From NCBI GenBank assembly GCA_017417315.1, contig JAFPZK010000038.1:1-64000 (forward strand): DNA of 64,000 nt, written 5' to 3'. The translations under genes and the position numbers were made by a program. The notes below the pieces were generated by a model, which searched no databases, was not told where the DNA came from, and saw nothing but the letters and a program-made list of their open reading frames with translations. This stretch comes from Bacteroidales bacterium (GTDB taxonomy: Bacteria > Bacteroidota > Bacteroidia > Bacteroidales > UBA3824). Below are positions 54,187 through 63,518 of this stretch, piece after piece (within the stretch, counting starts at the first letter, position 1; every line of letters begins with the position of its first letter).

Positions 54187-57100
54187 TTATTCCACCTTTA
54201 CTTTTTGCGACGTTGAATTTGCCCTAAACTCCGGCGCGTACATACATTCTATCGTTGCGATGCCGTTTGTAAGGACGCCTTTATGAACTGCAACGAGCGG
54301 ATATTCAAACACATACGTTCCTCGTTGCATGAACTCGATGAAAAATTCCTCGCAAGCATCTTTCGTCGATTCATAATAGTAAAGTCCATCTTGATAGCGA
54401 CCGCCTGAGAGTTTGTTAAGGGGCTCGAACGCCGAAGAATGAACGTCCTTTAAGAACACATATTCAAGGTCGCGGTCGGTCGTGATGACAAAACGCGCTT
54501 TTAATTTGTCGCCTTGTTTGAGCGGTGTTTCGGGCGTAACAAGCGTTGCAACGTCCTGACCAAGAGCATCTTTCGTGATTTTATAAATCTCTTTGGTCAG
54601 CGTTAAACCGTTTGCCGTAGCCCTGACGTTTTCGTACTCCTCAAAATACTGCAAATACGTCGCTCCGAAAGCAATATGTTTGTTAGGATTAACGACTTCA
54701 ATGTCAGAAAATTCCGGCTTGATTTCGTTAGCGGCGAAAACTTTCTTAACGTATGCCGCACCCTCTGACGGTTTTTCTTCGAGCGTGAAACTTCCGATTT
54801 TTACCTTACACGGCTGTTCGTCGGTTGAAAGTTTGTCGCCGTTCATCAACAGAGCATAAACCGCCTCTGTTGTCGCACGTGTTGATTTCCAAGAGTTTGT
54901 CTGCTTGTGTTTTATGAGCCAAATTTTCAACTCCTCAACCTCGTGAGCCATCTTGAACTCAGAAAACGCTTCAATTATCATCGCCTGCGTTTCAATCGGC
55001 GAATTGTACCAATGATAACCGTTAAGATTCTTTGAATAATACATTCCGAACTCGTCAGAATTTTGAGCGTTATCTTTGAGCGATGCAATTATGTCTTTTG
55101 CAACAGACTGTTTGTCAAGACGTTGGAAAGTTGTCGCGAGCAACGCCTGAGCGTATAGAGAAAAATCCGTCCAATACTGAACCAATTTTGAAAGGAAGAA
55201 ATCGTATGCCTCGCGGCTCGAAGACGGCACTTTTTCGTCAAAGAAACTGCGGGCATAAAAATACTGAATGTCATAATATGACGGGTGATATTTTTCAAGT
55301 TCTTTTTTGCCCAAAAGTTTTTTGAGTCTGTCATAATCCTCTTTTAACTTCTTGTCCATAAACGAGATACCGCGTTTTGTCATCTTGCTGACATCGCCCG
55401 TATTTTCTACCGCTCCCAGATGAATCAACCGTCCGAGACCGCAAACAATCTCCTGAGTTACAAAAAGGCTCTCTTTCATACCTTTGAACCAAGGCCAGCC
55501 GCCGTTAGAATACTGACCGTCAAGCAGTTTCTTGAAATAAACCGCATTAGTTTCATCAACCGCCTTAGAATTAAAGAGTTTTGCAAGTTTTTTCATTTGT
55601 TCGCCTTCGGTTTTAGCGTCCAAAAGCCACGGCGTTTCGTTCAACATAATCGACTTCAACTCCTGATTTTTCTCCAACGCCGACTTGAAATCTTCTTCTG
55701 AAAGCGAGTTATAAGTCTTTTCAAAACCCGGATTCGAGGTGATGATTTTCTTTGCTAACATGTTGGCATATAGGCAGTCAAAGATATAATCGAGACATTC
55801 TCTGTCCGTTTCTCTGAGGGCGGGCAGCGACATAAACGCAAGCCATGCCGGATTGGACGTAAATTCAAACGTAAACGATTGATTATCTTGGGTTTGCGAT
55901 TGATTTTTCAGCGCGTTAACCATGAAATTTTTCGTCTGATTGCCTCTTATATAAAGTGTCTGCGATTCTGTTATGAGCGTTCTTGTCGTTAAAACGGGAA
56001 CGTATTTTTGACTTCCGTCGCTATGACCGTCCGAAATTCCGACAATCTTAACTATCACGGGTTCAGGACGTTTGGGGATTTCAAGCGTAAATTCAGCCGT
56101 CGTTGAACGGTCAGCGGCAACTTCAAAATCTTTGACCGTAGCATCAATTTTATAATCGCTGACGGGTTTTTGCGTTTGAAAATCAAGAATTTCGATTTTA
56201 ACTTTTCCTGCTAACTTTTCTTCCGTTAAATTACTTATTTTCACGGGGATAGTTATTTTGTCGCGCTCCAAAAAGAACCTCGGCAAATTCGGCTCAACCA
56301 TAAACGGTTTTTGCGTTATCAAATGGTTTTCGCTAAGAGTAAATTTGAGGTCTTTCGTATGCGTGAAACTTTTGAAATGCCATTTCGTAAGGCTCTCAGG
56401 CATAGTAAATTGAATCGAAATATTGCCGTCAGCGTCAGTTACTAAATGCGGCTCAAAAAATGCCGTTTCAGAGAAATTTTCCCTAACTTTTACCTCGTCA
56501 AAGCCGCCTTCATCTGCCGCGCTTAAATCTGCCATTGCCTCTGCCGGTGCTTCTTCGTCTGCAACCTCTATTTTATCGTCCAAAACTTCGGCATCTGCCA
56601 TCGGTGCTGATTCTTCCATAACCATCATATTGACAGCACTTTTGCTCCTTGCGCCGAAAGCCATTTGTCTGTACAAAATTTCCTGAGGACGTCCGAAAGA
56701 ATAAATTTCGTGTCCGAACCAATTAATTTGCGGACTATAAGACTGTTCGTAATACGAGAAAGTGCCGTTGTATTTAATCACGCTTGCTGACGAGAGGCCG
56801 AAATAATGTCCTTCGTATGCTCCGCACGTCGAATTATAGTCGTAACAACTGAAAGACCAATGATTTTCGCGGATTGCGTCAAGGGATTCGTCGTAAAGTA
56901 CGGCTAACATTTCGGCGGTAACGGGTTTTTGCTTTTTGTCAATAATCTTTAACTTTATTGTTTCAGTCTGACCCGGCTCTAATTTGTCGCGGAACGTTTC
57001 GTATTTTACGTCAATTTTTTTGTTTGTAAAGGGTACGCTGACAGAATACGTTTGTTGATAAAAGCGGTTGTCTTTCACAAAGAAAAACCTTAAAGAAATG

Positions 57101-60100
57101 CCGCCGCGATATTCTTCAAGAATTGGAATTTCAATGGTTTTAGCGTTTTGACTAAGACGGAAATTCTGTTGCGTGGAAATCCGTTTGTCGCCGCAAAATA
57201 CTTCGTACCAACAATTTACGTCTTTCATTGACGTTCCGAAAATGAATTTTGCTTTTTCGCCCGGCTCGCGGCTCGGATAACGGTTTTGTGTCCAAAAATA
57301 CTTGTTGAAAGCCGTATTTTTGCAGTTTTCGGCAATCACAGTAAACCTTGAATCCGATGTAATTTCGTGATTTTGAGCATCTTTGGTTTTCAGCGTAACA
57401 GAATAGTTGCCGTCTTCCAAGTTCTCCAAAAATTGTAAATCAACTTTGTGCGAAGATTTTACGGTAAAGGTTTTCAAAACTTTTTCCTCTTCCAATTTGT
57501 ATAAATCGTTGTCAGACAGCGGATTAGCAAAGTTTTTTAGTTTCCGTACCGTAATCTCAACATCACATTCAACGGGTTGATAAGAGGCGTTGTAAGCGGA
57601 AATTTTGAGGTCGCAGAATTTATCCTGACCTTTGAAATACAAATCTGACGAAAGAATACGCGATAAGAAAATTCCTGCATAACCCACTGTTTCATAATGA
57701 GTTGTTGATTGAGTTTCGCCGTTTATGTCTGTAACGTCAATTTTAACTTTATAGGTGAAAACAAGGTTTAAATCCTCCGGCAAAGTTTTGTCGGGTTTTG
57801 CCAAAAATTTAATCTTGAACTCGCCGTTTTCATCGGTTGTAACCTCGCCGTGAGCAACGGATTTTTCTTTCAAATCGTAACGGAAAAACCACCAGCCGTA
57901 AAATTTCGGAATCCTGACGACCTCGTATTTTACTTTTGCGTCCTGAATTTTTACGCCCGAATACGAAACCGCATTTCCTGACACCGTAACTTCCTTGTTT
58001 AAAGCGACTTGACTTTCTGTATCTTTTGTAAAAATTTCAAAAGTCGGGCGTTTGTACTCTTCCACGCTGAAAGAATGTGAGCCGTATAATCCCGAAATGA
58101 AAAACGAATAATTACCTAAAACACAAGAAGTTGGCAAATCAAACTTACCGTCAGCGGAGCCGAACTCGTTGAGAGTAAGTTCCTGTTTGTAAATTTCCTG
58201 ACGGTTGATGTCGCGGACTGCAACCGTAACTTTCTTTCCTTCAAGTACTTGAACGTTGTTGTCTTTTTTGGAATAACCGACAATCTTAAAATTTACCGTT
58301 TGTCCCGGACGGTATAACGCTCTGTCAGTGAAGATTTTACCGTAATTGTTCGTGCTGCTTTCGCTCGCCTCGGAAAAATACATACGGTTTCTGTCCAAAA
58401 AGTCGCTGCCTTTTTCTGCCGTGAAATTCAAGTTGTAACCTTTATAACCGCTAACGTCGCTTTTTTTGAAAACACAGTCGCCGTTTTTGTCGGAAGTCTT
58501 TGTGGCATAGACGTTAAACACCCATTTGTTGCCCTTGTATTCTTCGCCGAGAGCCTTGACGGTTGCGCCTTCAACGGGTAAGCCGGTTGTTCTGTCCAAA
58601 ACTTTTACCGTGGTTTCGGCGGTTTCGATAGTGCGCGAGGTAACTGTTATTAAATCAGTTATTTGGAAAAATTTGTAAAGAACTTTTCCTTGTTTAAAAT
58701 CTTTGTCAGAAGAAATCAAAACGGCATAATATCCGATTTTTTGACATGGAATTTTGTATTCGCTTTCGCTTGACGTATAGTCCGCTTTTTTCTCAACCGA
58801 ATGGATAAAAGTCTGAACATCAGACATTGCCGACGAAAATTTATCCAAATAATTCGTCTTGTTAAATTCGGGACGGTCATAAAATTTCTTAGAAATTTTG
58901 CCGAATTTCAAGTAAATTTTGTCGGTGTTTCGGTGCGAGAGGTTTAGAACTATCTCCTTTGTTGAGGGAATATAATTTTCTCCATCGGCATCAACTTCCT
59001 TGCTTTCTATGTTGAGAATGAGGTTCTTAGCGTTGGAATTTTCGGGGCTGAGTTCGAGAATTTCCTCGGCTTTTTTATGTGCTTTTGTTTTCTCGCCTTG
59101 TCTTTCGTAAAATTTTGCAACCTCCCACTTTATTTTAATAAGGCAGTTTTTGTCTGAATATTTGTTCTCCATTTTCAGCAACGTTTCTAAATAGAGAGCG
59201 TTTTTTTCTTCCGACATCATTCGTCCGAGGTAATGATGAAGACGGTTTAAATCGTTATAAACCAAAACATTATCTTCGCCTTCAAGATGTGCTTTCAAGA
59301 GGTTTTGATGAATGAGAAACGCCTGATAAGAAGCCGAATTTTCCAATTCTTTTTCGTCTAATTTCAGTTTCAAAAATTCGTCCGCCGGGGCTAAAAGTGT
59401 TTCGTTATTGAAGTCAAATTCGTCGTCAAAAACCTCATAACGCGAAATGTCATTTTCAAAAAAATGTATTAAAGCGCGGTTCAAAACCAAATCATAAAGA
59501 GTAGGCCAAAGTTCTTCATCGGGTCTAAGACCTTTTATAATATCCTTATAATCAGCGAGTTTTTTCTCTTTTAGTTCTTTTTCGGGTTTGACGGACTCCA
59601 AGAAATGCGACTTAGCCGTCCTCAAAAGTTGAGCAGTTGAATACGTTTTCACGTTGCCGTCTTTGACATCGACATCGGTGCGTTTTGAAATCGCATAATA
59701 TTCTCGTTTGAGATAATTCATATAAATTTGACCGATGACGGAGTGCATAACGGCTTTGTCCGCCTCGGGGAAATCATTGATTTCCTTTTCCATTTTTTCG
59801 AGTTCGGGATAGAAACCGTCGTCCACTGTTTCGTTCTGATAATCAAGACTATAAATATAAGTTTTGATTAGTTGCGGATAGTTTTTTTCTTTTTTAGCCT
59901 TTGCTAAAATTTCCTTGACTTTTTTGTAAGCCTCGTTTTTTTTGTTTTTGCTTTGAAGGTTTTGAACCTCAGTCCAAAGTTCGGTGTAAGAAAATCCGCC
60001 TTCCGGCTTGGAGAATTTTTCCTTAAAAAAACTTCTTATATCCATGGTTTCTAAGTTGTTAGAATAACTATACACGGAAAAAAATATTCCGAGAGTTATA

Positions 60101-60129
60101 ATTGTTAATATTAAAGCGTATTTTTTCAT
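54187..60129 (-). CDS. Alpha-2-macroglobulin family protein
   Basis: A 1,980-residue exported protein with an N-terminal signal or anchor sequence (residues 1-22). It has a helical, TPR-like N-terminal region (about 50-380), then macroglobulin beta domains (about 480-1180; IFTDRALYRPGQTVNFKI near 607 is diagnostic). A very acidic Ala/Asp/Glu stretch (about 1168-1205) in the bait position follows, then the alpha-2-macroglobulin core (MPESLTKWHFKSFTH near 1240) and the alpha-helical toroid (about 1400-1700). No CxEQ thioester is seen at the start of the toroid, where LPALRETDRECLDYIF occurs. It is likely a protease trap or envelope stress protein. Same-strand neighbours are separated by terminators, so it is monocistronic. 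Confidence 0.93.
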   Translation of the reverse strand: MKKYALILTIITLGIFFSVYSYSNNLETMDIRSFFKEKFSKPEGGFSYTELWTEVQNLQSKNKKNEAYKKVKEILAKAKKEKNYPQLIKTYIYSLDYQNETVDDGFYPELEKMEKEINDFPEADKAVMHSVIGQIYMNYLKREYYAISKRTDVDVKDGNVKTYSTAQLLRTAKSHFLESVKPEKELKEKKLADYKDIIKGLRPDEELWPTLYDLVLNRALIHFFENDISRYEVFDDEFDFNNETLLAPADEFLKLKLDEKELENSASYQAFLIHQNLLKAHLEGEDNVLVYNDLNRLHHYLGRMMSEEKNALYLETLLKMENKYSDKNCLIKIKWEVAKFYERQGEKTKAHKKAEEILELSPENSNAKNLILNIESKEVDADGENYIPSTKEIVLNLSHRNTDKIYLKFGKISKKFYDRPEFNKTNYLDKFSSAMSDVQTFIHSVEKKADYTSSESEYKIPCQKIGYYAVLISSDKDFKQGKVLYKFFQITDLITVTSRTIETAETTVKVLDRTTGLPVEGATVKALGEEYKGNKWVFNVYATKTSDKNGDCVFKKSDVSGYKGYNLNFTAEKGSDFLDRNRMYFSEASESSTNNYGKIFTDRALYRPGQTVNFKIVGYSKKDNNVQVLEGKKVTVAVRDINRQEIYKQELTLNEFGSADGKFDLPTSCVLGNYSFFISGLYGSHSFSVEEYKRPTFEIFTKDTESQVALNKEVTVSGNAVSYSGVKIQDAKVKYEVVRIPKFYGWWFFRYDLKEKSVAHGEVTTDENGEFKIKFLAKPDKTLPEDLNLVFTYKVKIDVTDINGETQSTTHYETVGYAGIFLSRILSSDLYFKGQDKFCDLKISAYNASYQPVECDVEITVRKLKNFANPLSDNDLYKLEEEKVLKTFTVKSSHKVDLQFLENLEDGNYSVTLKTKDAQNHEITSDSRFTVIAENCKNTAFNKYFWTQNRYPSREPGEKAKFIFGTSMKDVNCWYEVFCGDKRISTQQNFRLSQNAKTIEIPILEEYRGGISLRFFFVKDNRFYQQTYSVSVPFTNKKIDVKYETFRDKLEPGQTETIKLKIIDKKQKPVTAEMLAVLYDESLDAIRENHWSFSCYDYNSTCGAYEGHYFGLSSASVIKYNGTFSYYEQSYSPQINWFGHEIYSFGRPQEILYRQMAFGARSKSAVNMMVMEESAPMADAEVLDDKIEVADEEAPAEAMADLSAADEGGFDEVKVRENFSETAFFEPHLVTDADGNISIQFTMPESLTKWHFKSFTHTKDLKFTLSENHLITQKPFMVEPNLPRFFLERDKITIPVKISNLTEEKLAGKVKIEILDFQTQKPVSDYKIDATVKDFEVAADRSTTAEFTLEIPKRPEPVIVKIVGISDGHSDGSQKYVPVLTTRTLITESQTLYIRGNQTKNFMVNALKNQSQTQDNQSFTFEFTSNPAWLAFMSLPALRETDRECLDYIFDCLYANMLAKKIITSNPGFEKTYNSLSEEDFKSALEKNQELKSIMLNETPWLLDAKTEGEQMKKLAKLFNSKAVDETNAVYFKKLLDGQYSNGGWPWFKGMKESLFVTQEIVCGLGRLIHLGAVENTGDVSKMTKRGISFMDKKLKEDYDRLKKLLGKKELEKYHPSYYDIQYFYARSFFDEKVPSSSREAYDFFLSKLVQYWTDFSLYAQALLATTFQRLDKQSVAKDIIASLKDNAQNSDEFGMYYSKNLNGYHWYNSPIETQAMIIEAFSEFKMAHEVEELKIWLIKHKQTNSWKSTRATTEAVYALLMNGDKLSTDEQPCKVKIGSFTLEEKPSEGAAYVKKVFAANEIKPEFSDIEVVNPNKHIAFGATYLQYFEEYENVRATANGLTLTKEIYKITKDALGQDVATLVTPETPLKQGDKLKARFVITTDRDLEYVFLKDVHSSAFEPLNKLSGGRYQDGLYYYESTKDACEEFFIEFMQRGTYVFEYPLVAVHKGVLTNGIATIECMYAPEFRANSTSQKVKVE

Positions 60130-60162
60130 ATTTTGTCAGATTTAATTATATACAATGCAAAT

Positions 60163-60196
60163 AAAGAAAATCGGCTGTGGTATTGTCACAGCCGAT
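60163..60196 (-). terminator. Terminator of the second Rpn-family gene
   Basis: ATCGGCTGTG 60170-60179 pairs with CACAGCCGAT 60187-60196, 7-nt loop; on the minus strand it is followed by a T-rich run. Confidence 0.88.
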
Positions 60197-60199
60197 ATA

Positions 60200-61138
60200 T
60201 TATAAAGCGTTAATTTCTTCAATAGTTAAGCCGGTGTTTTCAGCAATAATATTGATGTCAATGCCGGCTTTTTTAAAGTTACGGGCAATTTCAATTGATT
60301 GCTGTTTTTTGCCTTCGGCTATGCCTTCTGCACGACCTTTTTCTTCTCCTGCCGCGTATGCGTCCGTTTCCGCTGTCCAAAACGCCTCTTTTTCGTTGCG
60401 GATTGAATCAAGATGACGTTCATAACTGATACGTTCTGCCTTCGTCATTTTGAGCGTATTCAATTTTTCTTTGGCGGCTTGAAGTCCGGGAACCGTGGTG
60501 TCGCTCTTAATGCTGTTATTTTTGAGAAACTCCATCCATTCGCTCATCGCATCGGCTATAAACTTTTTATAAGCATTAATTCTTATCAAAAAATACTTCG
60601 GAAAAATATCATGCGCATATTTTGCCTCGTACTTAAACTTGCGGGTGTCGCCGTTTTTGATTTCTTCTAACGTCAATTCCTCGCGACGGTTGAGTTTAAG
60701 TATATTGTGCGAATGTACACCGTAAAAGTCAGATTTACACTCATAAAAATAGTCGTCGCCTTCGCCGAGGTCATAATAAACAACGGAAATAGAAAATACT
60801 TGTTTTATGTTGCCGTACTTATCGCCGTTGCCTAATTGTTCGGTTATGGCTTTTGATACACCGTAGAGAATCCTCTCCAAATAATAAGTGTAACGTGTGG
60901 TTTGAACCTCAACGATGAAAATTTCACCCTTAGTGTCTTTTGCTTTGATGTCAACACGGTTGAATTTATCATCAGCATATTCCTGATTACTTTCGCTTTC
61001 AAGAATTTCTTGAATCTTGCATTTTTTACCCAAGAAGACTTCTATGAAGCCTTCAAGAATATCAAAATTCTTCTTGTCGCGAAGCATATTTTTAATCGCG
61101 AAGTCAAAGCGGACGAGAAATTCATTTTCTTTTTCCAT
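60200..61138 (-). CDS. Second Rpn-family PD-(D/E)XK nuclease
   Basis: A 312-residue member of the Rpn/PDDEXK group from a different subfamily than the protein at 18575. Start VRFDFAIKNMLRDKKNFDIL near residue 9; nuclease core NRVDIKAKDTKGEIFIVEVQ near residue 60, giving the Asp and the E-x-Q. A PGLQAAKEKLNTLKMT stretch near residue 215 and a (R/I)AEG-rich hinge precede a helical cap of about 40 residues almost identical to that of the other Rpn protein. ATG 61138 is preferred to upstream Mets (one at 61144 is also possible) because the longer reading is low-complexity. Confidence 0.88.
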   Translation of the reverse strand: MEKENEFLVRFDFAIKNMLRDKKNFDILEGFIEVFLGKKCKIQEILESESNQEYADDKFNRVDIKAKDTKGEIFIVEVQTTRYTYYLERILYGVSKAITEQLGNGDKYGNIKQVFSISVVYYDLGEGDDYFYECKSDFYGVHSHNILKLNRREELTLEEIKNGDTRKFKYEAKYAHDIFPKYFLIRINAYKKFIADAMSEWMEFLKNNSIKSDTTVPGLQAAKEKLNTLKMTKAERISYERHLDSIRNEKEAFWTAETDAYAAGEEKGRAEGIAEGKKQQSIEIARNFKKAGIDINIIAENTGLTIEEINAL

Positions 61139-61263
61139 AGTCATTGTTTTTATTTTGCAAAAATGATTATTTTTTCCAAAAAAACAAAATAAATGCAAAG
61201 ATATTTTTTGAAAAAAATACAAAAAAAATATCAAAAAAAATTACAACGTAACAAATTGTTTTT

Positions 61264-61271
61264 TATCTTTG
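61264..61271 (+). promoter_or_regulatory. -7 box TATCTTTG for mdh
   Basis: An exact -7 match 39 nt before the mdh ATG; leader about 33 nt. No -33 TTTG at the right distance. Confidence 0.55.
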
Positions 61272-61310
61272 CGGCACTATTTAAGTGAATTTCTTAAAAA
61301 CACTATAAAA

Positions 61311-62255
61311 ATGAGTAAAATTACAGTTATCGGAGCAGGCAACGTAGGCGCAACTTGCGCTGATGCCATTGCACGCAGAGACCTCGCTACGGAGGTTGTT
61401 TTATTGGACATCAAACCCGGTATTTCAGAAGGAAAAGCCCTTGATATTTGGCAGACTTCTGCACTCGCAGGTTTCAACCACCAAATCAAAGGCGTTACTA
61501 ACGACTATTCGGCAACGACAAATTCTGACGTTGTAGTTATCACATCAGGCGTTCCCAGAAAACCCGGTATGAGCCGCGAAGACTTAATCGGCGTTAACGC
61601 AGGTATCGTAAAAAGCGTTACTGAAAACGTTATCAAAGCATCTCCGAATGCAATCATTATCATCGTTTCTAACCCCTTGGACGTAATGACTTACGTTGCT
61701 TTCAAGACAGCTAAAACCTTGTCAAGCAAAGTATTCGGTATGGCTGGTACATTGGATACCGCTCGTTACAAAGCATTTCTGGCTGAGGAAATCGGCGTTA
61801 CTCCTTTGGACATTCAGGCATTGCTCTTAGGCGGACACGGCGACACAATGGTTCCGCTTCCGAGATTTACCTCAGTAGGCGGCGTTCCCGTTACTGACCT
61901 CGTTGCAAAAGACAAACTCGAAGCAATCATCGAAAGAACAAAGAAAGGCGGCGGAGAGTTGACTAACCTTCTCGGAACTTCTGCTTGGTATGCTCCCGGT
62001 ACTTCGGCTGCTTACATGGTTGAAGCAATTATGCGCGATCAGAAAAAACTCGTTCCCGTTTGTGCATACCTCGACGGCGAATACGGTTACAAAGATATGT
62101 ATCTCGGCGTTCCCGTTATCCTCGGTAAAAACGGTGTTGAAAAAGTTATCGAACTTAACCTCAACGCAGAAGAAAAAGCATTGCTCGATGCTTCGGCTCA
62201 GGCTGTTAAGAAAACATTGGGCGTACTTGACACAATGAACGTTTTGGATAAGTAA
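61311..62255 (+). CDS. mdh: Malate dehydrogenase
   Basis: A 314-residue LDH-type malate dehydrogenase interconverting malate and oxaloacetate with NAD. It shows the Rossmann motif VIGAGNVGATCA near residue 5, Asp of LLDIKPG, the substrate loop SGVPRKPGMSRED near residue 79 (the Arg pair and Met/Ser select oxaloacetate over pyruvate), NPLDVMTY near residue 119 and catalytic His in GGHGDTMVPL near residue 173. ATG 61311 gives the family N-terminus, removing 14 extra residues of the longer reading. Codon use looks like a highly expressed gene. It ends at a strong terminator. Confidence 0.97.
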   Translation: MSKITVIGAGNVGATCADAIARRDLATEVVLLDIKPGISEGKALDIWQTSALAGFNHQIKGVTNDYSATTNSDVVVITSGVPRKPGMSREDLIGVNAGIVKSVTENVIKASPNAIIIIVSNPLDVMTYVAFKTAKTLSSKVFGMAGTLDTARYKAFLAEEIGVTPLDIQALLLGGHGDTMVPLPRFTSVGGVPVTDLVAKDKLEAIIERTKKGGGELTNLLGTSAWYAPGTSAAYMVEAIMRDQKKLVPVCAYLDGEYGYKDMYLGVPVILGKNGVEKVIELNLNAEEKALLDASAQAVKKTLGVLDTMNVLDK

Positions 62256-62280
62256 ACATAAGAGTTTAACTTAATTTTAG

Positions 62281-62312
62281 AGCGGAAACTGTAAAAAGTT
62301 TCCGCTTTTTTT
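62281..62312 (+). terminator. Terminator of mdh
   Basis: AGCGGAAACT 62281-62290 pairs with AGTTTCCGCT 62297-62306, 6-nt loop, followed by a T-run. The T-run overlaps the -33 element of the next promoter. Confidence 0.92.
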
Positions 62313-62341
62313 GTATATAACGGGATTTTTTTGTATCTTCG
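62310..62341 (+). promoter_or_regulatory. Promoter TTTG-N20-TATCTTCG for the carbamoyltransferase gene
   Basis: TTTG 62310-62313, 20-nt spacer, TATCTTCG 62334-62341 (one mismatch to the -7 consensus). The -33 box is built from the end of the mdh terminator T-run. Confidence 0.62.
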
Positions 62342-62363
62342 CGGCATAAAAATTCAGAAAAAG

Positions 62364-63368
62364 ATGACTACGGTAAATTTAAAGAACAGAAGTTTTCTCA
62401 CATTATTGGATTTCTCAACTCAGGAAATCAACTATCTTTTAGACTTGTCAGCAGACTTGAAAAAAGCAAAAAAAACTCATACTGAGGTTAAACATTTGTC
62501 AGGCAAAAATATCGCCTTGATTTTTGAAAAAACCTCTACCCGCACACGTTGCGCATTTGAAGTTGCAGCCGCAGACCAAGGCGCACATACTGTTTATATT
62601 ACGCCGTCTGCAAGTCAGTTAGGACATAAAGAATCGGTTGAAGACTCGGCAAGAGTTTTCGGCAGAATGTTTGATGCAATAGAATACAGAGGTTTTGCTC
62701 AAACTACGGTTGAAACGTTAGCAAAATATTCTCACGTGCCGGTTTGGAACGGACTTACAAACGAGTTTCACCCGACACAGGCGTTAGCAGACTTGCTGAC
62801 AATGCGCGAACATTCGTCAAAAAAGGATAATGAAATAAAATTTGCATTTTTGGGCGACATTCATTCCAATACGAGCAATTCTTTGATGATAATCGCCGCA
62901 AAACTCGGCATGGATTTCCGTCTTGTCGGTCCTAAGGAGTTAAATCCGAGTTCTTCGCTCGTTGAAAAATGTCAAAATATTGCCAAAGAGACTGGCGCAA
63001 AAATTACTATTACCGATGATGTTGAAAAAGGCGTTAAGGACTGTGATTTTGTTTATACCGACGTTTGGGTTTCGATGGGAGAGGCGCACGACGTTTGGCA
63101 GGAAAGAATCGCTCTTTTGCAGAAATATCAGATTAACAAAAACGTTTTGGAACTGACCGGAAATAAAAACGTTAAATTTTTGCATTGTCTTCCGGCGTTC
63201 CATGACATTAAGACAAAAACGGGAAAAGAAATTTTTGACAGATTCAATATTGATTGTATGGAAGTTACGGACGAGGTTTTTGAAAGTGAGGCTTCAATAG
63301 TTTTTGACCAAGCCGAAAACCGTCTCCACACTATCAAAGCCGTTATGGTGGCAACTTTGGGAGAGTAA
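62364..63368 (+). CDS. argF: Ornithine carbamoyltransferase
   Basis: A 334-residue transcarbamylase joining carbamoyl phosphate and ornithine to give citrulline, or the reverse in arginine catabolism. Motifs are the carbamoyl-phosphate loop [13 protein letters not shown] near residue 54, HPTQALADL near residue 133, [10 protein letters not shown] near residue 230 and the ornithine-side HCLPAFHD near residue 271. STRTR separates it from the succinyl/acetylornithine transcarbamylases many Bacteroidota use. The roughly 334-residue length fits the catabolic (ArcB-like) form as well as ArgF, so direction is open; no arginine deiminase gene is in the window. ATG 62364 lies after the promoter. Confidence 0.95.
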   Translation: MTTVNLKNRSFLTLLDFSTQEINYLLDLSADLKKAKKTHTEVKHLSGKNIALIFEKTSTRTRCAFEVAAADQGAHTVYITPSASQLGHKESVEDSARVFGRMFDAIEYRGFAQTTVETLAKYSHVPVWNGLTNEFHPTQALADLLTMREHSSKKDNEIKFAFLGDIHSNTSNSLMIIAAKLGMDFRLVGPKELNPSSSLVEKCQNIAKETGAKITITDDVEKGVKDCDFVYTDVWVSMGEAHDVWQERIALLQKYQINKNVLELTGNKNVKFLHCLPAFHDIKTKTGKEIFDRFNIDCMEVTDEVFESEASIVFDQAENRLHTIKAVMVATLGE

Positions 63369-63400
63369 AGTTTTTTTATTAAGCATATTTACCCAAGTTG

Positions 63401-63438
63401 ACGGTTGCAGCCTTAAAAAAGTTGCAGCCGTTTTTTTT
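63401..63438 (+). terminator. Terminator of the carbamoyltransferase gene
   Basis: ACGGTTGCAGC 63401-63411 pairs with GTTGCAGCCGT 63421-63431 (two G-U pairs), 9-nt loop, T-run to 63438. GTTGCAGCC also occurs as a direct repeat in both arms. Confidence 0.85.
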
Positions 63439-63463
63439 GTATATGTTGTAAAACGTTAAAAAC

Positions 63464-63495
63464 TTTGCACATTTTATTATAAAACTTTACCTTTG
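63464..63495 (+). promoter_or_regulatory. Promoter TTTG-N20-TACCTTTG for the DUF3108 gene
   Basis: TTTG 63464-63467, 20-nt spacer, TACCTTTG 63488-63495: the best consensus promoter in the window. Leader about 18 nt. Confidence 0.8.
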
Positions 63496-63518
63496 CACTT
63501 TCAAAATTGATAATTAAA

